A stretch of DNA of 9,181 nucleotides from Chloroflexia bacterium (GCA_030430125.1 JAUIGA010000115.1:1-9181); one strand, 5' to 3'. Numbered from the stretch's first letter, positions 1-5,994 are shown. Numbers and translations: made by a program. The notes: generated by a model from the sequence alone, not told the origin.

Positions 1-68
1 AGGGGATCAGCCGACTGATCTGGATCGGCGATCAGGTAGACACGGAGCAGGAGATCGATGGCGATCAT
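1..68 (-). CDS. thiE: Probable thiamine-phosphate synthase ThiE, N-terminal fragment (runs off left edge)
   Basis: Only the first 22 codons are present, reading leftward from an ATG at 68-66. The start shares the bases ATGA with the thiD stop codon, so the two are almost certainly translationally coupled. The visible peptide begins MIAIDLLLRVYLIADPD. The segment RVYLIADPD resembles the first beta strand of the ThiE TIM barrel, where family members typically read LYLVTDP or similar. ThiE joins HMP pyrophosphate to the thiazole phosphate to give thiamine monophosphate, the step after ThiD, so the context supports the call. The fragment is too short to show any catalytic residue. The assignment rests on this short match plus operon position and stays tentative. 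Confidence 0.6.
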   Translation of the reverse strand, partial: MIAIDLLLRVYLIADPDQSADP

Positions 69-901
69 GCCGGTTGGGCTATGAGATCCGCGATCCGTGC
101 CGGCAGCGGCGCGGCATGGTTGACCGGGGAATGGCCAACGCCGATCGCATACGAGTGTTCGAGAGCGTTCTCGACATATCGCTTGGCAAGCTCAATCGCC
201 TCAATGGTGGCGCAGCCGTGCGCCAGGAGCGCGGTGATTGCCGCCGAGAACGTGCACCCGGTGCCGTGCGTGTTGGTGGTGTCCACGCGCGCGCCTTCCA
301 GCCAATGGAATGATTCATCTTCCAGCACCAGGTCAACTGGGGTACCGTCGAGATGCCCCCCCTTGACGACGACCACTCGTGGCCCGAGCGCGCGAATCGC
401 GCGAGCAGCACGTTCCATTGCCGAGCGATCCTCGACCGGAAAACCGGCCAGCATGCCGGCTTCGTGGAGGTTCGGTGTAACCACAGACGCGATTGGCAGA
501 AGCTCTGTTCGGACAGTCGCCACGGCATCTCGGGACAGGAGCGGGACGCCGGATTTGGAGATCATCACCGGATCAACTACAAGGTGCCGGATACCCCACG
601 CCACGAGCCGGTCAACGATGTTTTCGATGAGTGGGCGGCTGCTCAGCATTCCCGTCTTGACCGCCTGAGCACCGATATCCTCGAGGACGATGTCTATCTG
701 CGCGATCACCACCTCCTCGGGAACCTCGGCGATGGCGGCGACTTCGCGGGTGTTCTGTGCGGTCACGGCGGTGACGATCGAGGTGCCGTAAACACCGAGG
801 GCAGAAAACGTCTTCAGGTCTGCCTGGATGCCGGCGCCGCCGCCGGAATCGGACCCTGCAATGGTCATCGCGTGGGGTGGGGAGGGAGTGAGCGTGTCCA
901 T
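65..901 (-). CDS. thiD: Hydroxymethylpyrimidine / phosphomethylpyrimidine kinase ThiD
   Basis: A cytoplasmic ribokinase-fold kinase of 278 residues, close to the usual 260-280. In this family it phosphorylates 4-amino-5-hydroxymethyl-2-methylpyrimidine and then its monophosphate, supplying the pyrimidine half of thiamine. Visible signatures: the N-terminal substrate motif MTIAGSDSGGGAGIQADLKT (residues 12-31), VVDPVM at 108-113, the VVKGGH segment near 178-183, and the C-terminal anion-hole motif GTGCTFSAA (213-221) with Cys216 as the expected active-site cysteine. I chose the ATG at 901 because GGAG lies 4 bases upstream. The longer frame opens at 952 without a ribosome-binding site, and the internal Met at 868 has a pyrimidine-rich leader. 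The stop overlaps the start of the probable thiE. I saw no TPP riboswitch upstream. Confidence 0.95.
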   Translation of the reverse strand: MDTLTPSPPHAMTIAGSDSGGGAGIQADLKTFSALGVYGTSIVTAVTAQNTREVAAIAEVPEEVVIAQIDIVLEDIGAQAVKTGMLSSRPLIENIVDRLVAWGIRHLVVDPVMISKSGVPLLSRDAVATVRTELLPIASVVTPNLHEAGMLAGFPVEDRSAMERAARAIRALGPRVVVVKGGHLDGTPVDLVLEDESFHWLEGARVDTTNTHGTGCTFSAAITALLAHGCATIEAIELAKRYVENALEHSYAIGVGHSPVNHAAPLPARIADLIAQPA

Positions 902-905
902 GGAG

Positions 906-909
906 CTCC
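906..909 (-). promoter_or_regulatory. Ribosome-binding site deciding the thiD start
   Basis: The minus strand reads GGAG four bases before the ATG at 901. It sits inside the palindrome GGAGCTCC, which could partly occlude it. Neither alternative in-frame ATG (952, 868) has a purine-rich Shine-Dalgarno sequence, so this site supports the 278-residue product. Confidence 0.6.
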
Positions 910-1059
910 AGGAATTGGCGCATCGCGCCGGGAAACTGCACCGTCGGTACATTCTGACACACCAGCCGACGGCCCGGAGGTGCGGATTGTGGTCGACCGT
1001 GCTGTAGGATTGTCACGTCTAATCCACAGGACCGGGACCTCCCGTGGTGGCCCCGGATT

Positions 1060-1064
1060 GGAGG
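1060..1064 (+). promoter_or_regulatory. Ribosome-binding site of the 108-residue unknown protein
   Basis: GGAGG stands six bases before the ATG at 1071, an ideal Shine-Dalgarno match and spacing. It decides in favour of this start over the upstream in-frame GTG at 1044. Confidence 0.75.
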
Positions 1065-1070
1065 CGCCAC

Positions 1071-1397
1071 ATGAACGTCCAGGAAGGTCTGCAGGAGATC
1101 GGGTCGAGACTGCGCGACAATGGCGCGGACCCGGCGACACTGAAGCTGGTCGACGCGATCAGCCAGCGCGCCGCGTTGCCGGCCGCTGCATCGGCATCGG
1201 CAGGATCGCTGTTGCAACTCGTGCGTTTGCTGATGCGAACCCCGGTCGCCAGCCAGAATCCTGTTGTCTACAACGATCTCTCCGGGTTGGAAGCCGACCT
1301 GGAAGAACGGGCCGTCGAGACGCGCAAGCGCATCGAGGAAGAGGAATCGAAACCAATTCCGAAACTCAAGAAGTACTACAAGAAGAAGGACAAGTGA
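1071..1397 (+). CDS. Hypothetical protein, 108 residues, charged C-terminus
   Basis: I do not recognise this protein and give no function. The start is fixed by a perfect GGAGG six bases upstream, and codon composition resembles the neighbours, so I think the gene is real. The product looks soluble, with no signal peptide or convincing membrane span. Residues 1-35 look helical and amphipathic. An Ala/Ser-rich stretch (35-46) and a short hydrophobic helix (47-56, SLLQLVRLLM) follow. Residues about 68-93 form a highly charged helix (ADLEERAVETRKRIEEEE) with coiled-coil character. The tail (94-108) is Lys-rich and ends KKYYKKKDK. The basic tail after an acidic helix would suit binding to RNA, ribosomes or DNA, but that is speculation. 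It is divergent from thiD and convergent with hpf, so it is probably monocistronic. A GC-rich hairpin follows the stop. Confidence 0.75.
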   Translation: MNVQEGLQEIGSRLRDNGADPATLKLVDAISQRAALPAAASASAGSLLQLVRLLMRTPVASQNPVVYNDLSGLEADLEERAVETRKRIEEEESKPIPKLKKYYKKKDK

Positions 1398-1411
1398 TTA
1401 CGCGCGTTGGC

Positions 1412-1441
1412 GAACGGGGCGGCTGAGAGGCCGCCCCGTTC
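1412..1441. terminator. GC-rich hairpin between convergent genes
   Basis: A perfect 12-bp inverted repeat (GAACGGGGCGGC / GCCGCCCCGTTC) with a 6-base loop lies between the stop of the unknown protein (1397) and the stop of hpf (1453). The position fits a shared terminator for the two convergent genes. On neither strand is it followed by a proper T-run (the plus side reads CTTGCC), so it may act by transcript stabilisation or need Rho rather than terminate by itself. Confidence 0.65.
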
Positions 1442-1452
1442 CTTGCCGTCGA

Positions 1453-2058
1453 TCAGCTCCGGGCTGGAGCCAGGAGTCCGTAGGCGCCATCCCTGCGGCG
1501 ATAGACCACGTTCATCTGATCCTCTTCCGCATTGTGGAACAGGAAGAAGTCGTGGCCGAGCAACTCCATTTGGTCCACAGCCTCGTCGACCTGCATGGGC
1601 TTGATCGAGAATCGCTTCACGCGAAGGACCGGTTCCTCGTCCTCGTCGAATTCGTCGTCGGCGTCCAGCGTGTCGACGGCTGCGGCATCCGACGTTGCGA
1701 GGGCGAGCTCGTCCATGGTCGGCAGCTCCGCCATCGGGTGCTCACCGGCACGCCGTCGCCGACTGCGGCGCTTCTCGTTGAACTTGCGCACCTGGCCGAT
1801 CAACGTATCCATGGCGGCGTCGATGGCCTTGGCCGGTTCGTCGGCTGATTCCTCGGCGCGGATGATGTGCTTGCCGGTGTGGAGGGTAATCTGGGCCGTG
1901 GTGACTGGCAGGCCAACTCGAGGCGTTTCGGTGCGGAGCTCAAGCTGGGCATCGACCACCTTGTCGGCGATGCGGTCCAGCTTCGACATGCGACGGTCGA
2001 TGAACTCCCGCATGCCCTCGGACACCCTGGTGCCATTCGAGCGAATCTGCAGTTCCAT
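1453..2058 (-). CDS. hpf: Ribosome hibernation promoting factor, long form (HPF/RaiA/YfiA family)
   Basis: A 201-residue long-form HPF. In this family the protein binds the 30S decoding region and, through its C-terminal domain, dimerises 70S ribosomes into inactive 100S particles in stationary phase or stress. The N-terminal S30AE domain covers about residues 1-100. It opens MELQIRSNGTRVSEGMREFI, contains the AQITLHTGKHIIRAEE strand region (55-70), and ends in the basic helix RKFNEKRRSRRRR (91-103). An acidic Asp/Glu linker (about 122-142) precedes the C-terminal domain (about 143-198), with VLRVKRFSIKPMQVDEAVDQM and GHDFFLFHNAEEDQMNVVYRR. The frame is open for 38 codons further upstream, but the ATG at 2058 has GGGGG six bases before it and matches the family N-terminus. 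Its own promoter is visible at 2173-2200. Confidence 0.95.
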   Translation of the reverse strand: MELQIRSNGTRVSEGMREFIDRRMSKLDRIADKVVDAQLELRTETPRVGLPVTTAQITLHTGKHIIRAEESADEPAKAIDAAMDTLIGQVRKFNEKRRSRRRRAGEHPMAELPTMDELALATSDAAAVDTLDADDEFDEDEEPVLRVKRFSIKPMQVDEAVDQMELLGHDFFLFHNAEEDQMNVVYRRRDGAYGLLAPARS

Positions 2059-2064
2059 GACAAA

Positions 2065-2069
2065 CCCCC
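2065..2069 (-). promoter_or_regulatory. Ribosome-binding site of hpf
   Basis: A GGGGG run on the minus strand sits six bases before the hpf ATG at 2058 and sets the start against the 38-codon upstream extension of the frame. It lies seven bases downstream of the leader hairpin, so folding of that region could affect access. Confidence 0.6.
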
Positions 2070-2076
2070 GATCTGT

Positions 2077-2110
2077 ACTGCTCGGGGTCGTCTTGGGACC
2101 CCTCGACAGT
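2077..2110 (-). promoter_or_regulatory. Stem-loop in the hpf 5' leader
   Basis: On the transcribed strand ACTG and CAGT form an outer stem and GGGGTC and GACCCC an inner stem, with a 7-base loop CCAAGAC. The internal loop (TCGA facing GAG) could form a C-G pair plus tandem G-A mismatches, leaving one bulged base. The structure lies between the predicted promoter and the ribosome-binding site. There is no T-run after it, so it is not an intrinsic terminator. A regulatory role is inferred from position only. Confidence 0.4.
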
Positions 2111-2172
2111 CGTGAAGGGTGGGGCGACGTGCCCTTGCCCGGTCGCGGTCTCGTTTGACCACGCCTGAGCAC

Positions 2173-2200
2173 ATGATACCTGCCTGTGGCGGGAAGTAAA
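2173..2200 (-). promoter_or_regulatory. Predicted hpf promoter
   Basis: The minus strand carries TTTACT (2200-2195) and TATCAT (2178-2173) separated by 16 bases. TATCAT matches the housekeeping -10 consensus at five of six positions and TTTACT matches the -35 at four of six. The expected start near 2166 gives a leader of roughly 108 nt. The promoter lies just past the 3' end of tRNA-Arg on the same strand. Confidence 0.5.
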
Positions 2201-2209
2201 GGGTAGGGA

Positions 2210-2285
2210 TGGTGCCCGCGGAGGGACTCGAACCCCCGACGCCGACCTTAGGAGAGTCGCGCTCTGTCCTCTGAGCTACGCGGGC
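2210..2285 (-). tRNA. tRNA-Arg, anticodon CCT
   Basis: The 76-nt minus-strand sequence folds into a full cloverleaf. It has acceptor stem GCCCGCG/CGCGGGC, D-stem GCTC/GAGC, anticodon stem CGACT/GGTCG with loop CTCCTAA, a 5-nt variable loop, and T-arm GGGGG-TTCGAGT-CCCTC with one G-T pair. The anticodon CCT (plus-strand 2250-2252) reads AGG. The discriminator is A and the CCA tail is encoded. It lies 151 bp upstream of hpf on the same strand, with no obvious terminator between them. Confidence 0.97.
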
Positions 2286-2299
2286 GCGCACCGGTGAGC

Positions 2300-2305
2300 A
2301 TCGTA
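2300..2305 (-). promoter_or_regulatory. Possible -10 element for tRNA-Arg
   Basis: TACGAT on the minus strand would place transcription initiation near 2293, about eight bases before the mature tRNA 5' end. I could not find a good -35 at proper spacing, so this is only a candidate. Confidence 0.3.
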
Positions 2306-2461
2306 CCATAAACTCGGCACGACACGACACTCTGCGAAATATCGCATGTACGGTCATCACGTCGAACCATGTTGTCGTCAGCAGCGACGTAGTTGTGACC
2401 GGTGTGGCCGGAGACACTCGACTGTCGATTCGGTGGACGACTGTGGAAATCGCGAGGCTTC

Positions 2462-2480
2462 GGTACGCCGTCAGCGTACC
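2462..2480. repeat. Perfect short inverted repeat, GGTACGC-5-GCGTACC
   Basis: Two 7-base arms separated by CGTCA lie in the tRNA spacer, about 33 bp upstream of the predicted tRNA-Pro -35 box. It could be an operator-like dyad or a small hairpin. Nothing else in the window identifies a cognate regulator. Confidence 0.4.
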
Positions 2481-2512
2481 CACGGTGACCCCAGGGCACA
2501 GCGCCGCATCGC

Positions 2513-2541
2513 TTGTAGGACTGCACGATCCGGTGTATGCT
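2513..2541 (+). promoter_or_regulatory. Predicted promoter of tRNA-Pro
   Basis: TTGTAG (2513-2518) and TATGCT (2536-2541) stand 17 bases apart, the optimal spacing for a housekeeping sigma factor. Transcription would begin around 2548, a few bases before the mature tRNA 5' end at 2553. Confidence 0.6.
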
Positions 2542-2552
2542 TTGCTCCGGTA

Positions 2553-2627
2553 CGGGGAGTGGCGCAGCCCGGTTAGCGCGCAGCGTTCGGGACGCTGAGG
2601 TCGGAGGTTCGAATCCTCTCTCCCCGA
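2553..2627 (+). tRNA. tRNA-Pro, anticodon CGG
   Basis: The sequence folds into a cloverleaf with acceptor stem CGGGGAG/CTCCCCG, D-stem GCGC/GCGC, anticodon stem CAGCG/CGCTG with loop TTCGGGA, and T-arm GGAGG-TTCGAAT-CCTCT with one G-T pair. The anticodon CGG (2588-2590) reads CCG. The C1-G72 pair, discriminator A73 and G37 are all typical of bacterial tRNA-Pro. The genomic sequence after the discriminator reads CAG, so the CCA tail is not encoded and must be added by the CCA-adding enzyme, unlike the neighbouring tRNA-Arg. Confidence 0.97.
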
Positions 2628-2631
2628 CAGC

Positions 2632-2662
2632 AAGGGAGCGGCGCATCGCGCCGCTCCCTTTT
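2632..2662 (+). terminator. Intrinsic terminator after tRNA-Pro
   Basis: GGGAGCGGCGC pairs perfectly with GCGCCGCTCCC around an ATC loop, extended by two A-T pairs, and is followed by TTTTG. It starts five bases after the tRNA, a classic Rho-independent terminator. It should insulate tRNA-Pro from selA, so selA would need its own promoter downstream of this hairpin. Confidence 0.9.
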
Positions 2663-2741
2663 GTCTTCTCCGATCGGAACCTGCCCAATCGACCTCGCCC
2701 TCGGCAGGGAGCCCGGTCGTTCACGATTGCGAGTGGATACT

Positions 2742-4148
2742 ATGGCGCAACGTGAGCTCCGAAACATCCCGTCCGTGTCGTCGCTGGCAACCCTCCTGCG
2801 TGATCGCGGCATCACGGTCTCCGACGAGCGTTCTGTCAGCCTCGCCCAGTCGATTCAGGAGGATGTGCGTCGAGCGATACTCGAACACCCGTCAGTTCCG
2901 GCGAGCGAAGCGCTTGAAACCAGGCTCGCCCGGTTCGATGACTGGATCGTTCGCTCGCGCTACCGTCGAGTCATCAATGGGACCGGCATCGTGGTCCACA
3001 CCAATCTCGGACGTGCGCCTGTCAGCGACGATGCTGCGCGGTCCATGGCGAATGCCGCCGCGAGCGCCGTATCGCTGGAGGTCGACCCCGACAGCGGGCA
3101 TCGTGGCGGCAGAATGGACGAGGTAGCGGGGCTTCTGCGGGAGTTGGCCGGCGCGGAATCGGCGCTGGTCGTCAACAACAACGCCGCCGCGATCCTGCTT
3201 GCGCTCTCCGCGCTGGCCGCAGGTCGGACCGTCGCTGTGTCGCGGGCCGAAGCCGTCGAGATCGGTGGAGGGTTCCGAATCCCGGACGTCCTGCGACAGT
3301 CTGGCGCGACGCTCCTTGAAGTCGGCACGACCAATCGTACCTACGCGCGCGACTACCGGCATCCCGACGTGGTCGGCGGGGTCATCCTGAAGGTCCATGC
3401 CAGCAACTTCGCGATTTCGGGATTCGTGGCGACGCCCACTATCGCCGAACTTCGCGGTGTGGCTGACGAACAGGGGACCATCCTCATCGAGGACCTGGGC
3501 AGCGGAACCCTGGTCGACACGTCTGCCTTCGGCGTCGATCACGAACCAACGGTGGCCGAGTCCCTTGCAGGGGGCGCCGACATCGTCACATTCAGCGGCG
3601 ACAAGCTGCTCGGCGGGCCGCAGGCCGGAATCGTCGCCGGACGACGCGACCTGGTGGACCGTATCGCGCAACACCCGCTGGCGCGCGCTGTACGAGCCGA
3701 CAAGGTGACGCTCGCCGGCGTCGCGGCCACGCTGCGCCACTACCTGCGCGGCGATGAGCTCAACTCGATCCCGGTCCTGCGCATGCTGGCGATCGACGTC
3801 GACACGCTGCGGCACCGAGCGGCGGCGATAGCCGAGCGCCTGCGGCGGCAGGGGATTGCCGTCGAGTTGCTGGAGACCACGAACTTTGTCGGAGGTGGGT
3901 CGCTGCCGGGACAGGCGCTTCCCGGCGTTGCGATCTCCCTGGAGGCGGGATGGAGGACGACAAGTGACCTGGCACGACGCCTGCGCCTGCACCCGGACAC
4001 GCCTGTGTTCGGCCGGGTCGAGCGCGATCGATTGTTGATTGAGCTCCGAACGGTCGCGCCCGCGGATGACGAGACATTGAGCCGCGTCCTGATTGACGTT
4101 TCGGGTTCTACGTTGCGGGACTGCGGGAATCCCGAAAGTACGGACTGA
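2742..4148 (+). CDS. selA: L-seryl-tRNA(Sec) selenium transferase (selenocysteine synthase)
   Basis: A 468-residue PLP enzyme, matching the ~463 residues of E. coli SelA. SelA converts Ser-tRNA(Sec) to selenocysteinyl-tRNA(Sec) using selenophosphate. After an N-terminal helical region (1-75) come RVINGTGIVVHTNLGRAPVS (76-95), LVVNNNAAAILLAL (142-155), LEVGTTNRT (192-200), KVHASNF (217-223), IEDLGSG (249-255) and the PLP-lysine motif FSGDKLLGGPQAG (284-296) with Lys288. I chose the ATG at 2742 because it gives the family length. The open frame extends back to 2661, into the upstream terminator. The ribosome-binding site (GAGTGGA, 4 bases upstream) is weak, and GTG at 2733 is an alternative. 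SelB, SelD and tRNA-Sec are not in the window. The 3' end overlaps convergent dnaG by 41 bp. Confidence 0.95.
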   Translation: MAQRELRNIPSVSSLATLLRDRGITVSDERSVSLAQSIQEDVRRAILEHPSVPASEALETRLARFDDWIVRSRYRRVINGTGIVVHTNLGRAPVSDDAARSMANAAASAVSLEVDPDSGHRGGRMDEVAGLLRELAGAESALVVNNNAAAILLALSALAAGRTVAVSRAEAVEIGGGFRIPDVLRQSGATLLEVGTTNRTYARDYRHPDVVGGVILKVHASNFAISGFVATPTIAELRGVADEQGTILIEDLGSGTLVDTSAFGVDHEPTVAESLAGGADIVTFSGDKLLGGPQAGIVAGRRDLVDRIAQHPLARAVRADKVTLAGVAATLRHYLRGDELNSIPVLRMLAIDVDTLRHRAAAIAERLRRQGIAVELLETTNFVGGGSLPGQALPGVAISLEAGWRTTSDLARRLRLHPDTPVFGRVERDRLLIELRTVAPADDETLSRVLIDVSGSTLRDCGNPESTD

Positions 4149-5994
4149 CCGGCGGATAGAACGTTCGGTGGCGTTCGGCCAGCTGGGCCAGTTGCGTCTT
4201 GAGCAGCGCAACCGTCTCTGGGTCGCGCTGGCTCTCTGCATCGCGCAGGTTGTCCTGCAACTGGCGCAGCAGGTAGCTGAAACGCTCGCGACCCAGATTG
4301 GCCAGGATCTGCGTGGTTTCCGCGCGTATCTGACCGGGGAACTGCTCGGGACGGCCCTCCAGCGAAGCGAGCAACCAGTCGCCGTGGTCGGCGATCTCGT
4401 CGTCGAGCGCGACAACAATCTCCTCGGCCGACATCCCGTCGATCTCTTCGTCGCGCAATGTCTCGAGGATCGCCCGGTTGCGCGCGTCGTGGATGTCATC
4501 GAGCGGAACCGCATCGATCACATCCCGCGCGAGCTGGTGGTGGCGGAGCAGGAGCGCCGTCAGGTAGTGCTCGTTGGTGCGCTCGCGCGAGCGCCCGTCG
4601 ACCTCCGAGCTTGTCGCCGTGGCATCCCGCAGCGCGCGTTCACGACCGGCGAGGTTGGCACGCCGGATCTCGGACAGCACCAGGCGCTCGTCCAGCCGCA
4701 GCTTGCGAGCGAGCTCGCCAACATAGTGCGCCTGAACCACCCGGTCGGTGATTTGGCGGAAGAGGGGAGCGATGCGATGGACCGCGTCTGACTTCCCGCG
4801 GGCATCGCTGCTCTCGACATCGGCGGTGAGCAGATCGATGGTGAAATCGAGGAAAGGGCGAGCGTGCCGCACCAGCGCGACCCATTCCTCCGGATTCGCT
4901 CGGATCACGTCGTCGGGATCCTGGCCGGTTGGCATCTGGGCGATGGCGATCTCGGTCTTGTGCTTCCGTTCCATGCGCACCAGACCGAACGCGTCGGGCG
5001 TGGTGTCTTCGCCGTCGATCGACTGTGTCATGGTTTCCAGGCCGCGCAGCGTTGCCATCTGGCCGGCCGCGTCGGCATCGAGCGCCATCACGATGCGCTT
5101 CGCGCCGCGTCGCACCTGACCGACCTGTTGTTCCGTGAGGGCCGTTCCCATCGCGGCGACAACGTTTTCGTGGCCAAACTGGTGTGCCGCGATGACATCC
5201 ATGTATCCCTCGACGATCACCACCTCGTCGGTCTTGCGAATGGCCTCGCGGGCCAGGTCCAGACCGTAGACGATCGAGCTCTTGTCGAAAATCGCCGTCT
5301 GCGGGCTGTTCAGGTATTTGGGGTTGCCGTCGCCGATTGCCCGGCCACCGAACCCAACCGGGTGACCTTCGCGATCGTGAATCGGGAACATGAACCGGTT
5401 GCGAAACCTATCGTAGTGTCCTTCGCCGCTCTTGCGCGGCTGAACCAGCCCTGCCTCCTCGGCCAGACCCGCGTCGACCGATCGCGACGACAGGAAGTTT
5501 AGGAGGCTATCCCACGAGTCCGGCGCGAAACCGAGGCGGAACCGCTCGACCATCTCGCCGGATACGTCGCGTTCCTGCAGCAGCTGGCGACCAGCATCGC
5601 CCTGGGGGGATCTCGTGAGAACGTGGTGGAAGAACGTCGAGGCGAGGTCGTTGATCTCGATCAGTCGGGCGCGGTGCTCGTCGTGCTTCGGCGCTACACC
5701 GGCGCCTTGCTGCAGCTCGACGCCGGCCTTGGTGGCGAGCTCACGGAGCGTCTCCCGGAACTCGACGCCCTCGATCAGCATGTGAAACGTGAAGATATCA
5801 CCACCCTTGCCGCATCCGAAGCAGTGGAAGTTCTGCGAATCGGGAAACACGACGAAGGATGGCGTCTTTTCCTGGTGAAACGGGCAGAGTCCCTTGAAGC
5901 TGCGGCCAGCGCGCTTGAGGGTTGGCACGTACTCCTGCACCAGGTCGATGATGTCGATTCGATCTCGGATTTCAGCAACCGCATCCTGTGCCAT
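4108..5994 (-). CDS. dnaG: DNA primase DnaG
   Basis: A 628-residue primase that makes RNA primers for chromosome replication at the fork with the replicative helicase. The N-terminal CHC2 zinc finger has ligands Cys37, His40, Cys58 and Cys61. The RNA polymerase core follows, with the basic YDRFRNRFMFPI motif (194-205) and KYLNSPQTAIF (226-236). The Toprim fold has the catalytic Glu262 in VEGYMDVI and the metal-binding Asp306/Asp308 in ALDADAAG. The C-terminal 200 residues are helical, as expected for the helicase-binding domain, and poorly conserved. The ATG at 5994 has AGGAG seven bases upstream (6006-6002). It lies 79 bp after dgt in the same direction and is the last gene of the visible cluster. 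rpoD, a frequent downstream partner in other phyla, is absent, and the 3' end runs 41 bp into convergent selA. Confidence 0.97.
   Translation of the reverse strand: MAQDAVAEIRDRIDIIDLVQEYVPTLKRAGRSFKGLCPFHQEKTPSFVVFPDSQNFHCFGCGKGGDIFTFHMLIEGVEFRETLRELATKAGVELQQGAGVAPKHDEHRARLIEINDLASTFFHHVLTRSPQGDAGRQLLQERDVSGEMVERFRLGFAPDSWDSLLNFLSSRSVDAGLAEEAGLVQPRKSGEGHYDRFRNRFMFPIHDREGHPVGFGGRAIGDGNPKYLNSPQTAIFDKSSIVYGLDLAREAIRKTDEVVIVEGYMDVIAAHQFGHENVVAAMGTALTEQQVGQVRRGAKRIVMALDADAAGQMATLRGLETMTQSIDGEDTTPDAFGLVRMERKHKTEIAIAQMPTGQDPDDVIRANPEEWVALVRHARPFLDFTIDLLTADVESSDARGKSDAVHRIAPLFRQITDRVVQAHYVGELARKLRLDERLVLSEIRRANLAGRERALRDATATSSEVDGRSRERTNEHYLTALLLRHHQLARDVIDAVPLDDIHDARNRAILETLRDEEIDGMSAEEIVVALDDEIADHGDWLLASLEGRPEQFPGQIRAETTQILANLGRERFSYLLRQLQDNLRDAESQRDPETVALLKTQLAQLAERHRTFYPPVSPYFRDSRSPAT

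Larger units (their letters stand above)
2286..2552. other. Non-coding spacer between divergent tRNA genes
   Basis: This 267-bp spacer separates minus-strand tRNA-Arg from plus-strand tRNA-Pro. It holds a promoter for tRNA-Pro, a possible -10 for tRNA-Arg and a small perfect inverted repeat. The open frames crossing it lack ribosome-binding sites and protein-like composition, and I see no gene in it. Confidence 0.7.

Noticed and set aside
902..1070. TPP riboswitch upstream of thiD
   Set aside because: I looked on the minus strand for the conserved CTGAGA and the second-arm consensus and found neither. The region between the two divergent genes is only 169 bp.
353..1426. Long plus-strand open frame (357 codons) opposite thiD
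   Set aside because: It lies antisense to thiD, runs through the thiD promoter area and the unknown gene in another frame, and its Arg/Gly-rich translation resembles no protein. Long shadow frames are expected in GC-rich DNA.
2059..2172. raiA-motif structured RNA in the hpf leader
   Set aside because: Only one hairpin is visible in about 108 nt, and I cannot see the multi-stem organisation I associate with that RNA. A covariance-model search would settle it.
1800..2633. 277-codon minus-strand frame spanning both tRNAs
   Set aside because: It crosses two tRNA genes and overlaps hpf in a different frame, so it is not a gene.
4123..4134. CGGGAATCCCG palindrome near the selA/dnaG ends as a terminator
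   Set aside because: The arms are separated by a single base, which leaves no usable RNA loop, and there is no T-run on either strand.
4146..4200. Read-through of the selA TGA as selenocysteine
   Set aside because: The frame after this TGA stays open for only 17 codons inside antisense dnaG before another TGA, and the family length is already complete at the first stop.
2892..4514. 540-codon minus-strand open frame opposite selA
   Set aside because: It is antisense to selA and crosses the end of dnaG in another frame. selA has all its family motifs, and this translation has low-complexity Arg/Ser/Gln composition.
4093..4791. 232-codon plus-strand open frame opposite dnaG
   Set aside because: It is a mirror of the DnaG C-terminal region with no ribosome-binding site or recognisable motif.
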